Shown piece after piece: positions 16,798 to 24,845 of a DNA stretch of 64,000 bases. Position 1 is the first letter of the stretch; the number at the start of each line of letters is the position of its first letter. Source of the DNA: DAOUJW01 sp034422115 (GTDB taxonomy: Bacteria; Chloroflexota; Dehalococcoidia; Lucifugimonadales; UBA2985). Position numbers and translations under genes: made by a program. The stretch is from assembly GCA_034422115.1 (NCBI GenBank), contig DAOUJW010000017.1:1-64000 (forward strand), written 5' to 3'. The notes beneath the pieces are model-generated. The model worked only from the letters and a program-made list of their open reading frames with translations, did not search any database and was not told the origin of the DNA.

Positions 16798-17604
16798 ATG
16801 ACCACTACGCCAAAGACATACAAGACGGAGGCAATTGTCCTCAGGCACCACCCCATTGGGGAGGCCGATTACCTTCTCACCCTGTTCACCCCCAACCGGG
16901 GCAAGGTGCGGGCGGTGGCCAGGGGCGCGCGCCGCATCAAGAGCAAGCTGGGCGGCCACGTTGAGCCTCCCATGCGCACGTCCCTCTTCATGGTGAAGGG
17001 CCAGAACCTGGACACGGTGAACCAGGCTGAGGCGCTGGAGGGCTTCCGGCCCCTGAGGGAAGACCTGAACAGGCTGTCCCAGGCCTTATATATGCTGGAG
17101 ATGGTGGACACCTTCTCCCAGGAGGAGCAGGCAAACTATCCCGTTTATCGACTTGTGCTGGACTCCCTGCGCTCCCTGTCCGGCGATGCGCCGCCCGCTC
17201 TTCTGCCCTACTTCCAGATGCGACTCCTCGACCACAGCGGCTTCCGGCCGGAGCTGCACCGGTGCGTGGAGTGCGAGGCCGGCTTGGAGCCGGGACGCCA
17301 CTCCTTCGCGCCAAGCCAGGGGGGCACCCTGTGCGACTCGTGCCATCCGCCCGGCGTGGGCATCCTTCCCATGTCCCTGAACTCCATGAAGGTGCTGCGA
17401 TTCCTCCAGAGGGAGAGCATGCCCAACGCGGAGAAGCTCACCCTGGAGCAGGACACCCTGGCGGAAATGGAGAGGCTTCTGGGCGCGCTGATCAGGTACG
17501 TTCTGGACAGGGACGTGAGGGCGTCCAGGTTTGTGCAGCAGGTGGCCCAGAGAGACCCGGTTGAGCCTGTTGGCCTCTCGTACGGAGACCGGGGCAAGGG
17601 ATGA
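16798..17604 (+). CDS. recO: DNA repair protein RecO
   Basis: RecO anneals single strands and helps load RecA. The N-terminal OB fold (YKTEAIVLRHHPIGEADYLLTLF, shown in part) spans about 80 residues. A C-terminal helical domain has a four-Cys zinc site (CVECEAG ... CDSCHPPG, near residues 159-184). At 268 residues it is a normal length. The start is ATG 16798. The stop TGA overlaps the ATG of oadG, so the DNA-repair and sodium-pump genes are translationally coupled. Confidence 0.94.
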   Translation: MTTTPKTYKTEAIVLRHHPIGEADYLLTLFTPNRGKVRAVARGARRIKSKLGGHVEPPMRTSLFMVKGQNLDTVNQAEALEGFRPLREDLNRLSQALYMLEMVDTFSQEEQANYPVYRLVLDSLRSLSGDAPPALLPYFQMRLLDHSGFRPELHRCVECEAGLEPGRHSFAPSQGGTLCDSCHPPGVGILPMSLNSMKVLRFLQRESMPNAEKLTLEQDTLAEMERLLGALIRYVLDRDVRASRFVQQVAQRDPVEPVGLSYGDRGKG

Positions 17605-18137
17605 ACGTACCAGAGAATCTGGCGGAAGGACTGAACCTCGCGGGAACGGGCATGGCGCTTGTCTTCGCCGCGCTGGTGGTCTTCATGCTGATACTCATGG
17701 CGCTCCAGAAGCTCTTCCCGGGCGAGGAGATTGAAGAGGAGGAGTTCCCTGAGGCTGCAGAGCCTGAGCTGGTGGCCGAGGTGATACAGGTTACCGAGAC
17801 AGCCCCAGTAGTCGAAGAAGCGCCGGAGCCGCCCGCGGTCGCCGTCGAACAGACCGTCGGCAGGATACCCGGGTCGCAGATAGCGGCGATGGCCGTGGCG
17901 ATATACCTGGCCATGGAGCAGCAGCCCCAGCCGGTCGCGGTCGTGGCCGCAGAGCCAGTCCTAGCTCAAGCGCCCTCATCAGCGTCGCCTCCAAGCCCCG
18001 CCACTACCCCGTATGGACGCAGCAGCTGGGGCCGCATAGGAAGGGAGGCCATGCTGGAGTCCCAGGGCCGCAGGGCCCCTGCCTACGGCAACCGGCCGCA
18101 GAGCGCATTCAACCCCAGGGGAAGCGAGAGGCGGTAG
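17601..18137 (+). CDS. oadG: Sodium-pump decarboxylase gamma subunit (OadG-like)
   Basis: Small membrane subunit of a sodium-translocating decarboxylase. One N-terminal membrane helix (residues 12-37, GTGMALVFAALVVFMLILMA) is followed by the charged stretch FPGEEIEEEEFPEA and a long Pro/Ala-rich tail, the OadG architecture. The tail is longer than in many homologues (178 residues in all) and includes a second hydrophobic patch (IAAMAVAIYLAM). The gamma subunit anchors the cytoplasmic alpha subunit to the beta pump. The ATG overlaps the recO stop, and oadB starts 3 nt downstream. No alpha (carboxyltransferase/biotin) gene is present in the window. Confidence 0.85.
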   Translation: MNVPENLAEGLNLAGTGMALVFAALVVFMLILMALQKLFPGEEIEEEEFPEAAEPELVAEVIQVTETAPVVEEAPEPPAVAVEQTVGRIPGSQIAAMAVAIYLAMEQQPQPVAVVAAEPVLAQAPSSASPPSPATTPYGRSSWGRIGREAMLESQGRRAPAYGNRPQSAFNPRGSERR

Positions 18138-18140
18138 TCC

Positions 18141-19247
18141 ATGCCTGAGGAGCTTCTGGGAGCGTTTCCAGACCTCACCCCCGGCAACGCTGCCATGATT
18201 TGCATTGCCCTGGGCATGATATACCTGGGGGTGTCCAGGAAATACGAGCCTCTGCTTCTGCTCCCAATTGGCCTTGGGGTGATGCTGGCCAACCTGCCGT
18301 CCACCGGCATCGCAGAGGACGACGGGTTCCTTGGGCTGCTGAGAAGGGCGGGGCTGGATAACGAGCTATTCCCGCTGCTGATGTTCCTGGGTGTTGGCGC
18401 GCTGACCGACTTCACGCCCATGCTCCAGAGGCCGGTGACGGTGCTCCTGGGCGCGGCGGCCCAGTTCGGGATATTCGCGGCCCTCATTGCCGCGCTCTTC
18501 CTGGGATGGAGTATGGAGAACGCGGGCGCCATCGGCATTATTGGCTCTGCCGACGGCCCGACGACCATCTTCGTCTCCACGCAGCTGGCCGACGTGGATC
18601 TGTGGGGGCCGATAGCCGTGGCCGCCTACTCCTACATGGCCATGGTTCCCCTGATACAGCCTCCAATTATGCGGGCGCTGACCACCAGGAAGGAGCGCAT
18701 GGTCAGGATGCCATACCCGTCCCAGAGGGCGTCCTTCAAGGCCCGCATATTCTTCCCAATCATCGTCATCATCCTGGGCAGCCTGATTGCGCCCAAGGCC
18801 GCTCCCCTCATTGGTATGCTCATGTTCGGCAATCTGCTCCGGGAGGTTGGCGTGGTGGACAGGCTGTCCCACGCCGCCCAGAACGAGTTGATAAACGTCA
18901 CAACCATCTTCCTGGGCCTTACGGTCGGCTCCACGATGACCGCCGAGCGTTTTCTTGAGCCACAGACCCTGGGCATATTCGCGCTGGGGCTGCTCGCCTT
19001 CGGAATAGCGACCTTTACCGGGGTGCTCTTCGGGAAGGTGATGTACTATGCGTCCCGGGGCCAGATAAACCCCCTGATAGGCGCGGCGGGCGTGTCGGCG
19101 GTGCCAATGGCTGCCAGGGTCGTCCACAGGGTGGGGCAGGACGAGGACTCCGACAACTGGCTCATAATGCACGCCATGGGCCCCAACGTCGCAGGGGTGA
19201 TAGGCTCGGCGATAGCCGGCGGCGTGATACTGGGGTATCTGCTCTAG
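18141..19247 (+). CDS. oadB: Sodium ion-translocating decarboxylase beta subunit
   Basis: Integral membrane pump subunit of oxaloacetate, methylmalonyl-CoA or glutaconyl-CoA decarboxylase. About nine to eleven hydrophobic segments are visible over 368 residues. The signature around residues 132-145 (AIGIIGSADGPTTIF) includes the Asp needed for sodium transport, and the later segment NPLIGAAGVSAVPMAARV is also conserved. Only beta and gamma are encoded here, so the substrate cannot be assigned; methylmalonyl-CoA or oxaloacetate are both plausible. Placement directly after recO is unusual. Confidence 0.9.
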   Translation: MPEELLGAFPDLTPGNAAMICIALGMIYLGVSRKYEPLLLLPIGLGVMLANLPSTGIAEDDGFLGLLRRAGLDNELFPLLMFLGVGALTDFTPMLQRPVTVLLGAAAQFGIFAALIAALFLGWSMENAGAIGIIGSADGPTTIFVSTQLADVDLWGPIAVAAYSYMAMVPLIQPPIMRALTTRKERMVRMPYPSQRASFKARIFFPIIVIILGSLIAPKAAPLIGMLMFGNLLREVGVVDRLSHAAQNELINVTTIFLGLTVGSTMTAERFLEPQTLGIFALGLLAFGIATFTGVLFGKVMYYASRGQINPLIGAAGVSAVPMAARVVHRVGQDEDSDNWLIMHAMGPNVAGVIGSAIAGGVILGYLL

Positions 19248-19254
19248 GCTGTCC

Positions 19255-19695
19255 TTACGTCGCAATTGGCAGCGACGGAGCTTCCAGGACGACCTCGCTG
19301 CCCATGGCCCGCAGGGCATCGTTGAGGCGACTGACAGACGTCCGATGTCTGGGGTCGAGCATTCTCTGGACAACCTTCCTGTCCACGCCAAGGCGCTCAG
19401 CCAGGGCTGACTGGGTGAGGCCACTGGCGCGAAAGACCAGGACCAGAGCGGCCTTTGCCGCCATGTCAATGGGCAACGCGACCATGCGCTCGCCGGGCAG
19501 CGGAGCGCTGGGCACCGGTATAGACTCCCCGGTCCTGAGGCGGCCATAGATGGCGGTATCCAGTGCATCCTCTGCTTCGAGAAGGGCCTCAGCCTCATCC
19601 TCGCCCGATGTGAGGCACTCCGGCAGATCCCGGAAGGACACCACAATCTCGTTCTCGCTGTACCGCTTCAGTTGTGCCGGGTATATGAATTGCAT
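19255..19695 (-). CDS. hicB: HicB-family antitoxin
   Basis: Antitoxin of a HicAB module, 146 residues. The N-terminal RNase H-like fold is visible (IVVSFRDLPECLTSGEDEAEAL), as is the C-terminal helix-turn-helix (SALAERLGVDRKVVQRMLD, about residues 95-113) used for DNA binding and autoregulation. It lies 12 nt downstream of hicA on the same strand, the common hicA-hicB order. A palindrome in the hicA promoter is a good candidate operator. Convergent with oadB, with 7 nt between the stops. Confidence 0.92.
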   Translation of the reverse strand: MQFIYPAQLKRYSENEIVVSFRDLPECLTSGEDEAEALLEAEDALDTAIYGRLRTGESIPVPSAPLPGERMVALPIDMAAKAALVLVFRASGLTQSALAERLGVDRKVVQRMLDPRHRTSVSRLNDALRAMGSEVVLEAPSLPIAT

Positions 19696-19707
19696 GATGT
19701 ACTCCTC

Positions 19708-19923
19708 TTACCTGAAGTCGCTTCGCTGCAAGCCAAGCTGCCGAATCATCGAGGCAAGCAGGCCCGGGCCAAGCTCCTTGCGTAGGTCCTTGACGACAGT
19801 TACGCGGTCTCCATAGTAGAGTAGAGTATGGCTGCCTTTTCCCCGCTCGGTATCCACCAGTACCTCAACGTCTCGCTGCCGTCCCAGTCTGGCCACCCGC
19901 TCAATGAACTCCCGGCCTGTCAT
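19708..19923 (-). CDS. hicA: HicA-family mRNA interferase toxin
   Basis: Small double-stranded-RNA-binding-fold toxin that cleaves mRNA. The catalytic-type motif GKGSHTLLYYGDRVTV (His in GSH) is near residue 35, and the C-terminal segment LASMIRQLGLQRSDF matches HicA (usually LRxILKQLGL..DF). I chose ATG 19923 (MTGREFIERV, 71 residues); a GTG at 19941 would add six residues. There is no Shine-Dalgarno upstream of either start, and a -10-like box ends 6 nt before the ATG, so the transcript is probably leaderless. The module looks intact. Confidence 0.88.
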   Translation of the reverse strand: MTGREFIERVARLGRQRDVEVLVDTERGKGSHTLLYYGDRVTVVKDLRKELGPGLLASMIRQLGLQRSDFR

Positions 19924-19929
19924 GAGTAT

Positions 19930-19958
19930 ATTATGGGACACACATGTCCCTTCGTCTA
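19930..19958 (-). promoter_or_regulatory. hicAB promoter with embedded palindromic operator
   Basis: On the minus strand TAGACG (19958-19953), 17 nt, then CATAAT (19935-19930), followed 6 nt later by the hicA ATG. The spacer holds a perfect inverted repeat GGGACA-CACA-TGTCCC (19935-19950), well placed for HicB autorepression. Confidence 0.55.
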
Positions 19959-20002
19959 TAGTTTAGGATATTACCCGGCCTGGACACAAGCCTGTGTTAC
20001 AG

Positions 20003-20031
20003 TTGCTTGGCGGGCGGAATTGGCTTACTAT
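20003..20031 (+). promoter_or_regulatory. Promoter of metF
   Basis: TTGCTT (20003-20008), 17 nt, TACTAT (20026-20031). The metF ATG lies 26 nt further on. A short ACACA...TGTGT inverted repeat sits just upstream. Confidence 0.45.
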
Positions 20032-20056
20032 GTCAGAGGTATAGAGGGCCACTCCT

Positions 20057-20956
20057 ATGAAATTCGCAGACTTCTATGCAGACGGCCGTCCGGCCATATC
20101 CTTCGAGCTGTTTCCTCCCAGGACTGAGCGTACCCTGGCTGAGTTGGAGGAGCGCCTTCCCAGGTTGATAGGCTTGGGACCTTCCTTCATGACGGTGACC
20201 TACGGCGCGCTTGGCAGCACCCGCGACCTGACCCTGGAGGTGGCCTCCAAGATAAAGCTGGAGTACGGGATGGAGACCGCCCATCACCTGACCTGTGTTG
20301 GGTCCAGCCGGGACGAGATCACGGGAATCCTGGAGGAGATACGCGCCCAAGGCATCGAGAACATTGTAGCCCTTCGCGGAGACCCTCCCCGCGGGGAGAC
20401 GGAGTTCACGCCGCCGGAGGACGGCTACGGCCACGGCAACGAGCTTGTGGAGCACATCAACCGCATCGGTGGGTTCAGCGTCGCCGTGGCGGGGTACCCG
20501 GAGAAGCACCTGGAAGCGCCGGACTTCGAGACCGATCTGCTTAACCTGAAGCGCAAGGTGGACAGCGGCGCGGATGGCGTGATCACCCAGCTCTTCTACG
20601 ACAACAGCGACTTCTTCAGCTTTGTCGACCGGTGCAGGGCCATTGGCATTGAGCAGCCCATAGTGCCCGGCCTCATGCCCATCCTGAACGTGCAGCAGAT
20701 CAAGCGCATCACGGATATGTGCGGCGCCACCATCCCCGATAACCTCCTTGAACAGCTTAACAACGCAGAGGACGACGAGGAGAGTGTGCACCAGATAGGG
20801 ATTGTGCACACGGCTGACCAGGCCATTGACCTGTTGGACCAAGGGGTGCCGGGCATCCACTTCTACGTCCTGAACCGCCACTTCCACATTGCCGATATCA
20901 TGGAGCGCATTCAGCCCGCGCTGCAGCGCAGAGGGGGAATTGCAGCGGCGGGCTAG
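20057..20956 (+). CDS. metF: Methylenetetrahydrofolate reductase
   Basis: FAD-dependent reduction of 5,10-methylene-THF to 5-methyl-THF, feeding methionine synthesis or, in reverse, methyl oxidation. The TIM-barrel protein of 299 residues starts with the family motif ISFELFPPRTE. It continues with VTYGALGSTRD, HLTCVGSSRDE, NIVALRGDPPRG and the substrate/FAD segment KRKVDSGADGVITQLFYDN. The C-terminus GIHFYVLNR is typical. It stands alone but lies 170 nt before glyA; both serve folate-bound one-carbon flow. I see no zinc-finger extension of the kind found in acetogen-type MetFV partners. Confidence 0.94.
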   Translation: MKFADFYADGRPAISFELFPPRTERTLAELEERLPRLIGLGPSFMTVTYGALGSTRDLTLEVASKIKLEYGMETAHHLTCVGSSRDEITGILEEIRAQGIENIVALRGDPPRGETEFTPPEDGYGHGNELVEHINRIGGFSVAVAGYPEKHLEAPDFETDLLNLKRKVDSGADGVITQLFYDNSDFFSFVDRCRAIGIEQPIVPGLMPILNVQQIKRITDMCGATIPDNLLEQLNNAEDDEESVHQIGIVHTADQAIDLLDQGVPGIHFYVLNRHFHIADIMERIQPALQRRGGIAAAG

Positions 20957-20981
20957 AATGTCCTCGCGCCCCCACTCGCCG

Positions 20982-21010
20982 TTGACAGGCAAGGGGCCAT
21001 TCTCTAAACT
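20982..21010 (+). promoter_or_regulatory. Promoter of glyA
   Basis: A consensus TTGACA (20982-20987), 17 nt, TAAACT (21005-21010). Predicted start is near 21017, giving a leader of about 110 nt that contains a strong hairpin. Confidence 0.7.
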
Positions 21011-21054
21011 AAAACTTGCAAAGACCCGCTTTTTGCCTGTAAGTGTGGCATGTC

Positions 21055-21089
21055 GGGAGAGCTACAGTAGCGCTATACGTAGCTCTCCC
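21055..21089 (+). promoter_or_regulatory. Perfect 11-bp hairpin in the glyA leader
   Basis: GGGAGAGCTAC (21055-21065) pairs fully with GTAGCTCTCCC (21079-21089) around a 13-nt loop. No T-tract follows, so it does not look like a terminator; it may be an RNA control element or protein-binding site. Confidence 0.65.
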
Positions 21090-21126
21090 TCTATTTGAGG
21101 GTTTGTAGTGCAGTTAAGGAGGCCCA

Positions 21127-22371
21127 ATGAGCGCATTGCGAGAGAAAGACCCTGATGTAGCCCTGGCAATCGAGAAGGAGTCTGAGAGGCAGAGGAGGAA
21201 CATCGTCCTCATCGCCTCTGAGAACTACGCAAGCCAGGCGGTGCTGGAGGCCCAGGGCTCTGTGCTGACCAACAAGTACGCCGAGGGCTACCCCGGTCGT
21301 CGATACTACGGCGGCTGCGAGTACGTGGACATTGCCGAGCAGCTGGCCATCGACAGGGCGAGCGCCCTGTTCGGGGCGGAGTACGTCAACGTGCAGCCTC
21401 ACAGCGGGGCGCAGGCTAACATGGCGGCCTACTTCGCCATCCTGGAGCCTGGAGACACCGTGCTGGGCATGAGGCTTGACCAGGGCGGGCACCTCACCCA
21501 CGGCAGCCCGGTGAACTTCTCAGGAAAGCTGTACAACTTCGCGGCCTACGGCGTGGACAGGGAGACGGAGCACGTGGACTACGACGAGGTGGAGCGGCTG
21601 GCCCTGGAGCACAAGCCCAAGGTCATTGTGGCCGGGTACACGGCGTATCCCAGGACAATCGACTTTCCCAGGTTCAGGGAGATTGCCGACAAGGTGGGCG
21701 CGCTCCTCATGGTGGACATGGCCCACATCGCCGGGCTCATTGCCGCCGGTGTCCACCCTTCGCCGTTGCCCCACGCCAACGTGGTCACGTCCACCACCCA
21801 CAAGACAATGAGAGGGCCCAGGGGAGCGTTCATTCTCTCGACCCAGGACAGGGCGCGGGCCATCAACAGCGCCGTCTTCCCCTTCACCCAGGGCGGGCCG
21901 ATGATGCACGCCATCGCCGGCAAGGCCGTGGCCTTTGGCGAGGCGTTGCAGCCGGAGTTCAAGGAGTACCAGCAGGGCGTGGTGGACAACGCCCGGACAC
22001 TGGCCCAGGGCCTCACCGAGAGCGGGCTGAGGGTCGTTTCCGGCGGCACGGACAACCACCTCGTGCTCGTCGATCTGACCCCAATCAACGTCACGGGCCA
22101 GGAGGCGGAGGACGCCCTGGGCAAGGTGAACATCACCGTCAACAAGAACGCCATCCCCTTCGATGCGCGTCCGCCCAGGGTCACCAGCGGACTGCGCCTT
22201 GGGACGCCGGCGGTCACCAGCCGGGGATTCGGCGTAGAGGAGATGCGGGACATTTCCAGGCTTATAGTCAAGACCCTTGCCAACATCGGAGACGCGGCGG
22301 TGGAGAAGGAGGTCAGGGAGGACGTGGAAGGGATTGGATCCCGGTTTCCGGTGCCGGGCCTGGATTCGTGA
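21127..22371 (+). CDS. glyA: Serine hydroxymethyltransferase
   Basis: PLP enzyme that interconverts serine plus THF with glycine plus 5,10-methylene-THF. At 414 residues it is standard length. Visible motifs are LIASENYASQAV, the NKYAEGYPGRRYYGGCEYVD block, HLTHGSPVNFSG, and the PLP-lysine region TSTTHKTMRGPRGA with Lys in THK. The ATG is preceded by AAGGAGG at good spacing. Together with metF just upstream and the gcvT-H-PA-PB operon at 46.5-51 kb it completes glycine/one-carbon interconversion. It has its own strong promoter and a structured leader. Confidence 0.97.
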   Translation: MSALREKDPDVALAIEKESERQRRNIVLIASENYASQAVLEAQGSVLTNKYAEGYPGRRYYGGCEYVDIAEQLAIDRASALFGAEYVNVQPHSGAQANMAAYFAILEPGDTVLGMRLDQGGHLTHGSPVNFSGKLYNFAAYGVDRETEHVDYDEVERLALEHKPKVIVAGYTAYPRTIDFPRFREIADKVGALLMVDMAHIAGLIAAGVHPSPLPHANVVTSTTHKTMRGPRGAFILSTQDRARAINSAVFPFTQGGPMMHAIAGKAVAFGEALQPEFKEYQQGVVDNARTLAQGLTESGLRVVSGGTDNHLVLVDLTPINVTGQEAEDALGKVNITVNKNAIPFDARPPRVTSGLRLGTPAVTSRGFGVEEMRDISRLIVKTLANIGDAAVEKEVREDVEGIGSRFPVPGLDS

Positions 22372-22442
22372 GCGGCTAGCTTCGCCAGGTCTCAGTGCGC
22401 AGCGTTGACGCTGTGCGCGTGGCTGGTTATCATCGAAGCACC

Positions 22443-23378
22443 ATGGCGGAAGCAGAGAAAGTACCGCACGCCTGGGGGTGGGCCACGCCCAAGGCCCTCC
22501 TGTCCTCCATGCGCCCGCGCCAGTGGACCAAAAACCTCATCATCTACTTCGCCTTCTTCTTCACCGTAAACCAGGGCTGGCAGCTTGACGATATTGGCGA
22601 AGCGACGCGCCTCTTTGCCCGCGCCACCATTGCCTTTGTCCTGTTCTGCCTGGTGACCAGCGCCGTTTACCTGATTAACGACGTAATCGACGCGGAGAAG
22701 GACCGGCTTCACCCCGAAAAACGACACCGGCCCGTTGCCGCGGGGACTCTGCCGCCGGCGCTGGCCCTAGGCATGGCCTTCCTGCTGGCGACGGGCAGCA
22801 TTGCGCTTGCGGCCGTCCTTGACCCGATGTTCGCGCTGGTGGCGCTGGTCTACTTTGTCGTGATGATCGCCTACTCCACGTACCTGAAGCGCCTGGTCAT
22901 CCTCGACGTGTTCACCATTAGCGCGGGGTTCGTTCTGAGGGCTGTGGCGGGCGCGATCATACTGGGTGTTGTCATATCGCCCTGGCTGTACGTCTGCACA
23001 AGCCTGGGCGCACTGTTCCTGGGCTTTGCCAAGCGTCTCAACGAGTCCGTGCTGGCCGGAGAGGACGCCGGCCTCCAGCGAGAGGCCCTGGACGACTACA
23101 ACCCCAAGTTCCTGGAGCAGCTCATCGCGATTGTGGCTCCCGCCACCCTGGTCTCCTACATCCTCTACACTTTCACCTCCGAGAACCTGCCGGACAACCA
23201 CGCCATGATGCTCACCATTCCCTTTGTCATGTACGGCCTCTTCCGCTACCTCTACCTTGTCCACAACAAGAACCTGGGGGAGAGCCCGGAGGAGATACTC
23301 CTCACCGATAAGCCGCTTATGCTGAACATCGCGCTCTGGCTGATAAGCGCCTCGACGGTGCTGGTGGCGTACCGATGA
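22443..23378 (+). CDS. UbiA-family prenyltransferase, decaprenyl-phosphate phosphoribosyltransferase-like
   Basis: Integral membrane prenyltransferase of 311 residues with about eight hydrophobic segments. The first Asp-rich motif is NDVIDAEKDRLHPEKRHRP near residue 79. The N-terminal MRPRQWTKNLIIYF is typical of the UbiA subgroup that makes decaprenylphosphoryl-5-phosphoribose (DPPR) for arabinose donors. The exact acceptor is an inference from that motif. I chose ATG 22443 over GTG 22395 because the extra 16 residues are not family-like. Its last four bases overlap the start of the Nudix gene, so the two are translationally coupled. Confidence 0.85.
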   Translation: MAEAEKVPHAWGWATPKALLSSMRPRQWTKNLIIYFAFFFTVNQGWQLDDIGEATRLFARATIAFVLFCLVTSAVYLINDVIDAEKDRLHPEKRHRPVAAGTLPPALALGMAFLLATGSIALAAVLDPMFALVALVYFVVMIAYSTYLKRLVILDVFTISAGFVLRAVAGAIILGVVISPWLYVCTSLGALFLGFAKRLNESVLAGEDAGLQREALDDYNPKFLEQLIAIVAPATLVSYILYTFTSENLPDNHAMMLTIPFVMYGLFRYLYLVHNKNLGESPEEILLTDKPLMLNIALWLISASTVLVAYR

Positions 23379-23896
23379 ACAGAGCCGTAACGGAGTTCCA
23401 GTACTGCCCCAGGTGCGGAACGCGCCTGTCGGAGTCAGACATCGACGAGAGCGGGGTTCTGAGGTGCCCGGACTGCCGGTTTAACATCATTCGCAGGCCG
23501 GTGATCGGTGTGGGCGTGGTTGTCCTGCACGGCAAGATGGTCGTATTGGGACGCCGCACCCTGATGGGAGGCCGTCGATACCAGGGCCACTGGTGCATCC
23601 CCTGCGGCTACCTGGAGTGGGGCGAGGAGGTGCGCACCGCCGCGGCCCGGGAGTTCCTTGAGGAGACGGGGCTTGAGGTTGAGATAGTCGACGTCTACGC
23701 CGTCCACTCCAACTTCCACAACCCCAACGATCTGACGGTGGGCATATGGTTCAAGGGGGAGGTTGTTGGGGGCGCGCTTCAGGCCGGGGACGACCTGGAC
23801 ATGGTTGGCTACTTCCCCCTGGACGACCTGCCAGAGCCTATCGCCTTTCCCACGGACCGCCTGGTGCTGGAGCAGCTACGGCGTGAGATGGAATGA
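23375..23896 (+). CDS. Nudix hydrolase with N-terminal zinc ribbon
   Basis: A 173-residue pyrophosphohydrolase. The N-terminal zinc ribbon has CPRCG near residue 11 and CPDC near residue 30. The Nudix box is GYLEWGEEVRTAAAREFLEE followed by TGLEV, with all catalytic Glu residues in place. NUDIX proteins with such a ribbon include NADH pyrophosphatases and ADP-ribose-type hydrolases; the SQPWPFPxS motif of NudC is absent, so the substrate is open. It starts inside the UbiA stop (ATGA overlap). Its 3' end overlaps the convergent aldolase gene by 21 nt. Confidence 0.88.
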   Translation: MNRAVTEFQYCPRCGTRLSESDIDESGVLRCPDCRFNIIRRPVIGVGVVVLHGKMVVLGRRTLMGGRRYQGHWCIPCGYLEWGEEVRTAAAREFLEETGLEVEIVDVYAVHSNFHNPNDLTVGIWFKGEVVGGALQAGDDLDMVGYFPLDDLPEPIAFPTDRLVLEQLRREME

Positions 23897-24685
23897 GCCG
23901 CCGCGTGAAGAGCGGCTCTTCTCGTACTCCCTTGCGCCGTTCAGGTAGGCGTGGCTCGATTCCGCTATGAGGTTGGTGAGGCCGGTACACAGGTACTGGA
24001 AGCCCAGGTTTCTCCAGCGAGCGTAGGCCTCCGGGCTCCCGGCGATGGTGCCTGCCGCCTTGCCCGCGCCCATTATGACCCGACCTGCTTCTTCAATAGC
24101 GGCCAGCACTTCGGGGTGGGTGGGCTGGCCGGGATAGCCCATCGCGCTGGACAGATCCGTGGGCCCCAGGAAGACAAGGTCAACCAGATCGACGCTTGCG
24201 ATCTCCTCCACTTTGGCAAGGGCCTCCGTGGTTTCCACCTGCACGCACACCAGGGTCTCCTCGTTGGCCGTGCGGACGTACTCGGCCAAGTCTATGTTGG
24301 TCCCGTACCTGGTGGCCCTGTGGGCTGCCAGGCCGCGCCGTCCCAGGGGTGGGTACTTGGTGGCTGCCACCACCATCTCCGCTTCTTCCCGCGAGTTGAC
24401 CATGGGTATCTGCACGCCGCAAACCCCGGTGTCCAGGTATCGCAGGAGGTTCTGGGGGAGGTTCAAGGCCACCCTCACCATGGAAGCCATGCCGGAGGCG
24501 TCGGCGGCGCGCACCATGTGCTCGCAGGTGTCCATATCCACCGGACTGTGCTCGGCGTCGATGATGATGAAGTCGAATCCGGCAATGCCCAGCATCTCCG
24601 CCGCCGCCGGCGAAGGGAGGTTGCAAAACAGTCCCACCGCGGCGTCGCCCGCTCTCAGCTTCTCCTTGATGGGGTTCTTCTTCAT
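23876..24685 (-). CDS. HpcH/HpaI-family aldolase
   Basis: Class II metal-dependent aldolase of the 4-hydroxy-2-oxoheptanedioate (HpaI) group, which cleaves 4-hydroxy-2-oxoacids to pyruvate or similar plus an aldehyde. The 269-residue TIM-barrel protein begins KEKLRAGDAAVGLFCNLPSP. It carries the metal and substrate motifs FDFIIIDAEHSPVD, GVQIPMVNSREEAE, RRGLAAHRATRYG and CVQVETTEAL, where the Glu is a metal ligand. It is not beside other aromatic degradation genes, so its natural substrate is unclear. The ATG is preceded by GGAGGGAAG. Confidence 0.88.
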   Translation of the reverse strand: MKKNPIKEKLRAGDAAVGLFCNLPSPAAAEMLGIAGFDFIIIDAEHSPVDMDTCEHMVRAADASGMASMVRVALNLPQNLLRYLDTGVCGVQIPMVNSREEAEMVVAATKYPPLGRRGLAAHRATRYGTNIDLAEYVRTANEETLVCVQVETTEALAKVEEIASVDLVDLVFLGPTDLSSAMGYPGQPTHPEVLAAIEEAGRVIMGAGKAAGTIAGSPEAYARWRNLGFQYLCTGLTNLIAESSHAYLNGAREYEKSRSSRGGSFHLTP

Positions 24686-24721
24686 TCTTCCCTCCTGACG
24701 GCGGTTGATGCCAACTGCACC

Positions 24722-24750
24722 ACTTTAGCTTAGAGAAAATATTGCGTCAA
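24722..24750 (-). promoter_or_regulatory. Promoter of the HpcH/HpaI aldolase gene
   Basis: On the minus strand TTGACG (24750-24745), 17 nt, TAAAGT (24727-24722). The gene starts 36 nt downstream. Confidence 0.5.
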
Positions 24751-24770
24751 TACGAGCATTTTCACTTCTA

Positions 24771-24798
24771 TGGACATGGGCGTTGCCTGGGCTATAGT
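24771..24798 (+). promoter_or_regulatory. Promoter of the EEP-family gene
   Basis: TGGACA (24771-24776), 16 nt, TATAGT (24793-24798), in an AT-richer divergent spacer. The coding start is 47 nt downstream. Confidence 0.45.
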
Positions 24799-24845
24799 TG
24801 GCGGTAGAGTCTTGAAGCTGTGATCGGGAGTGATATGGAGGGAGA

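Noticed and set aside
22375..22430. A GTGCGCAGCG...CGCTGTGCGC hairpin after glyA as a terminator.
   Set aside because: No T-tract follows, and the UbiA gene starts directly afterwards on the same strand without a clear promoter of its own.
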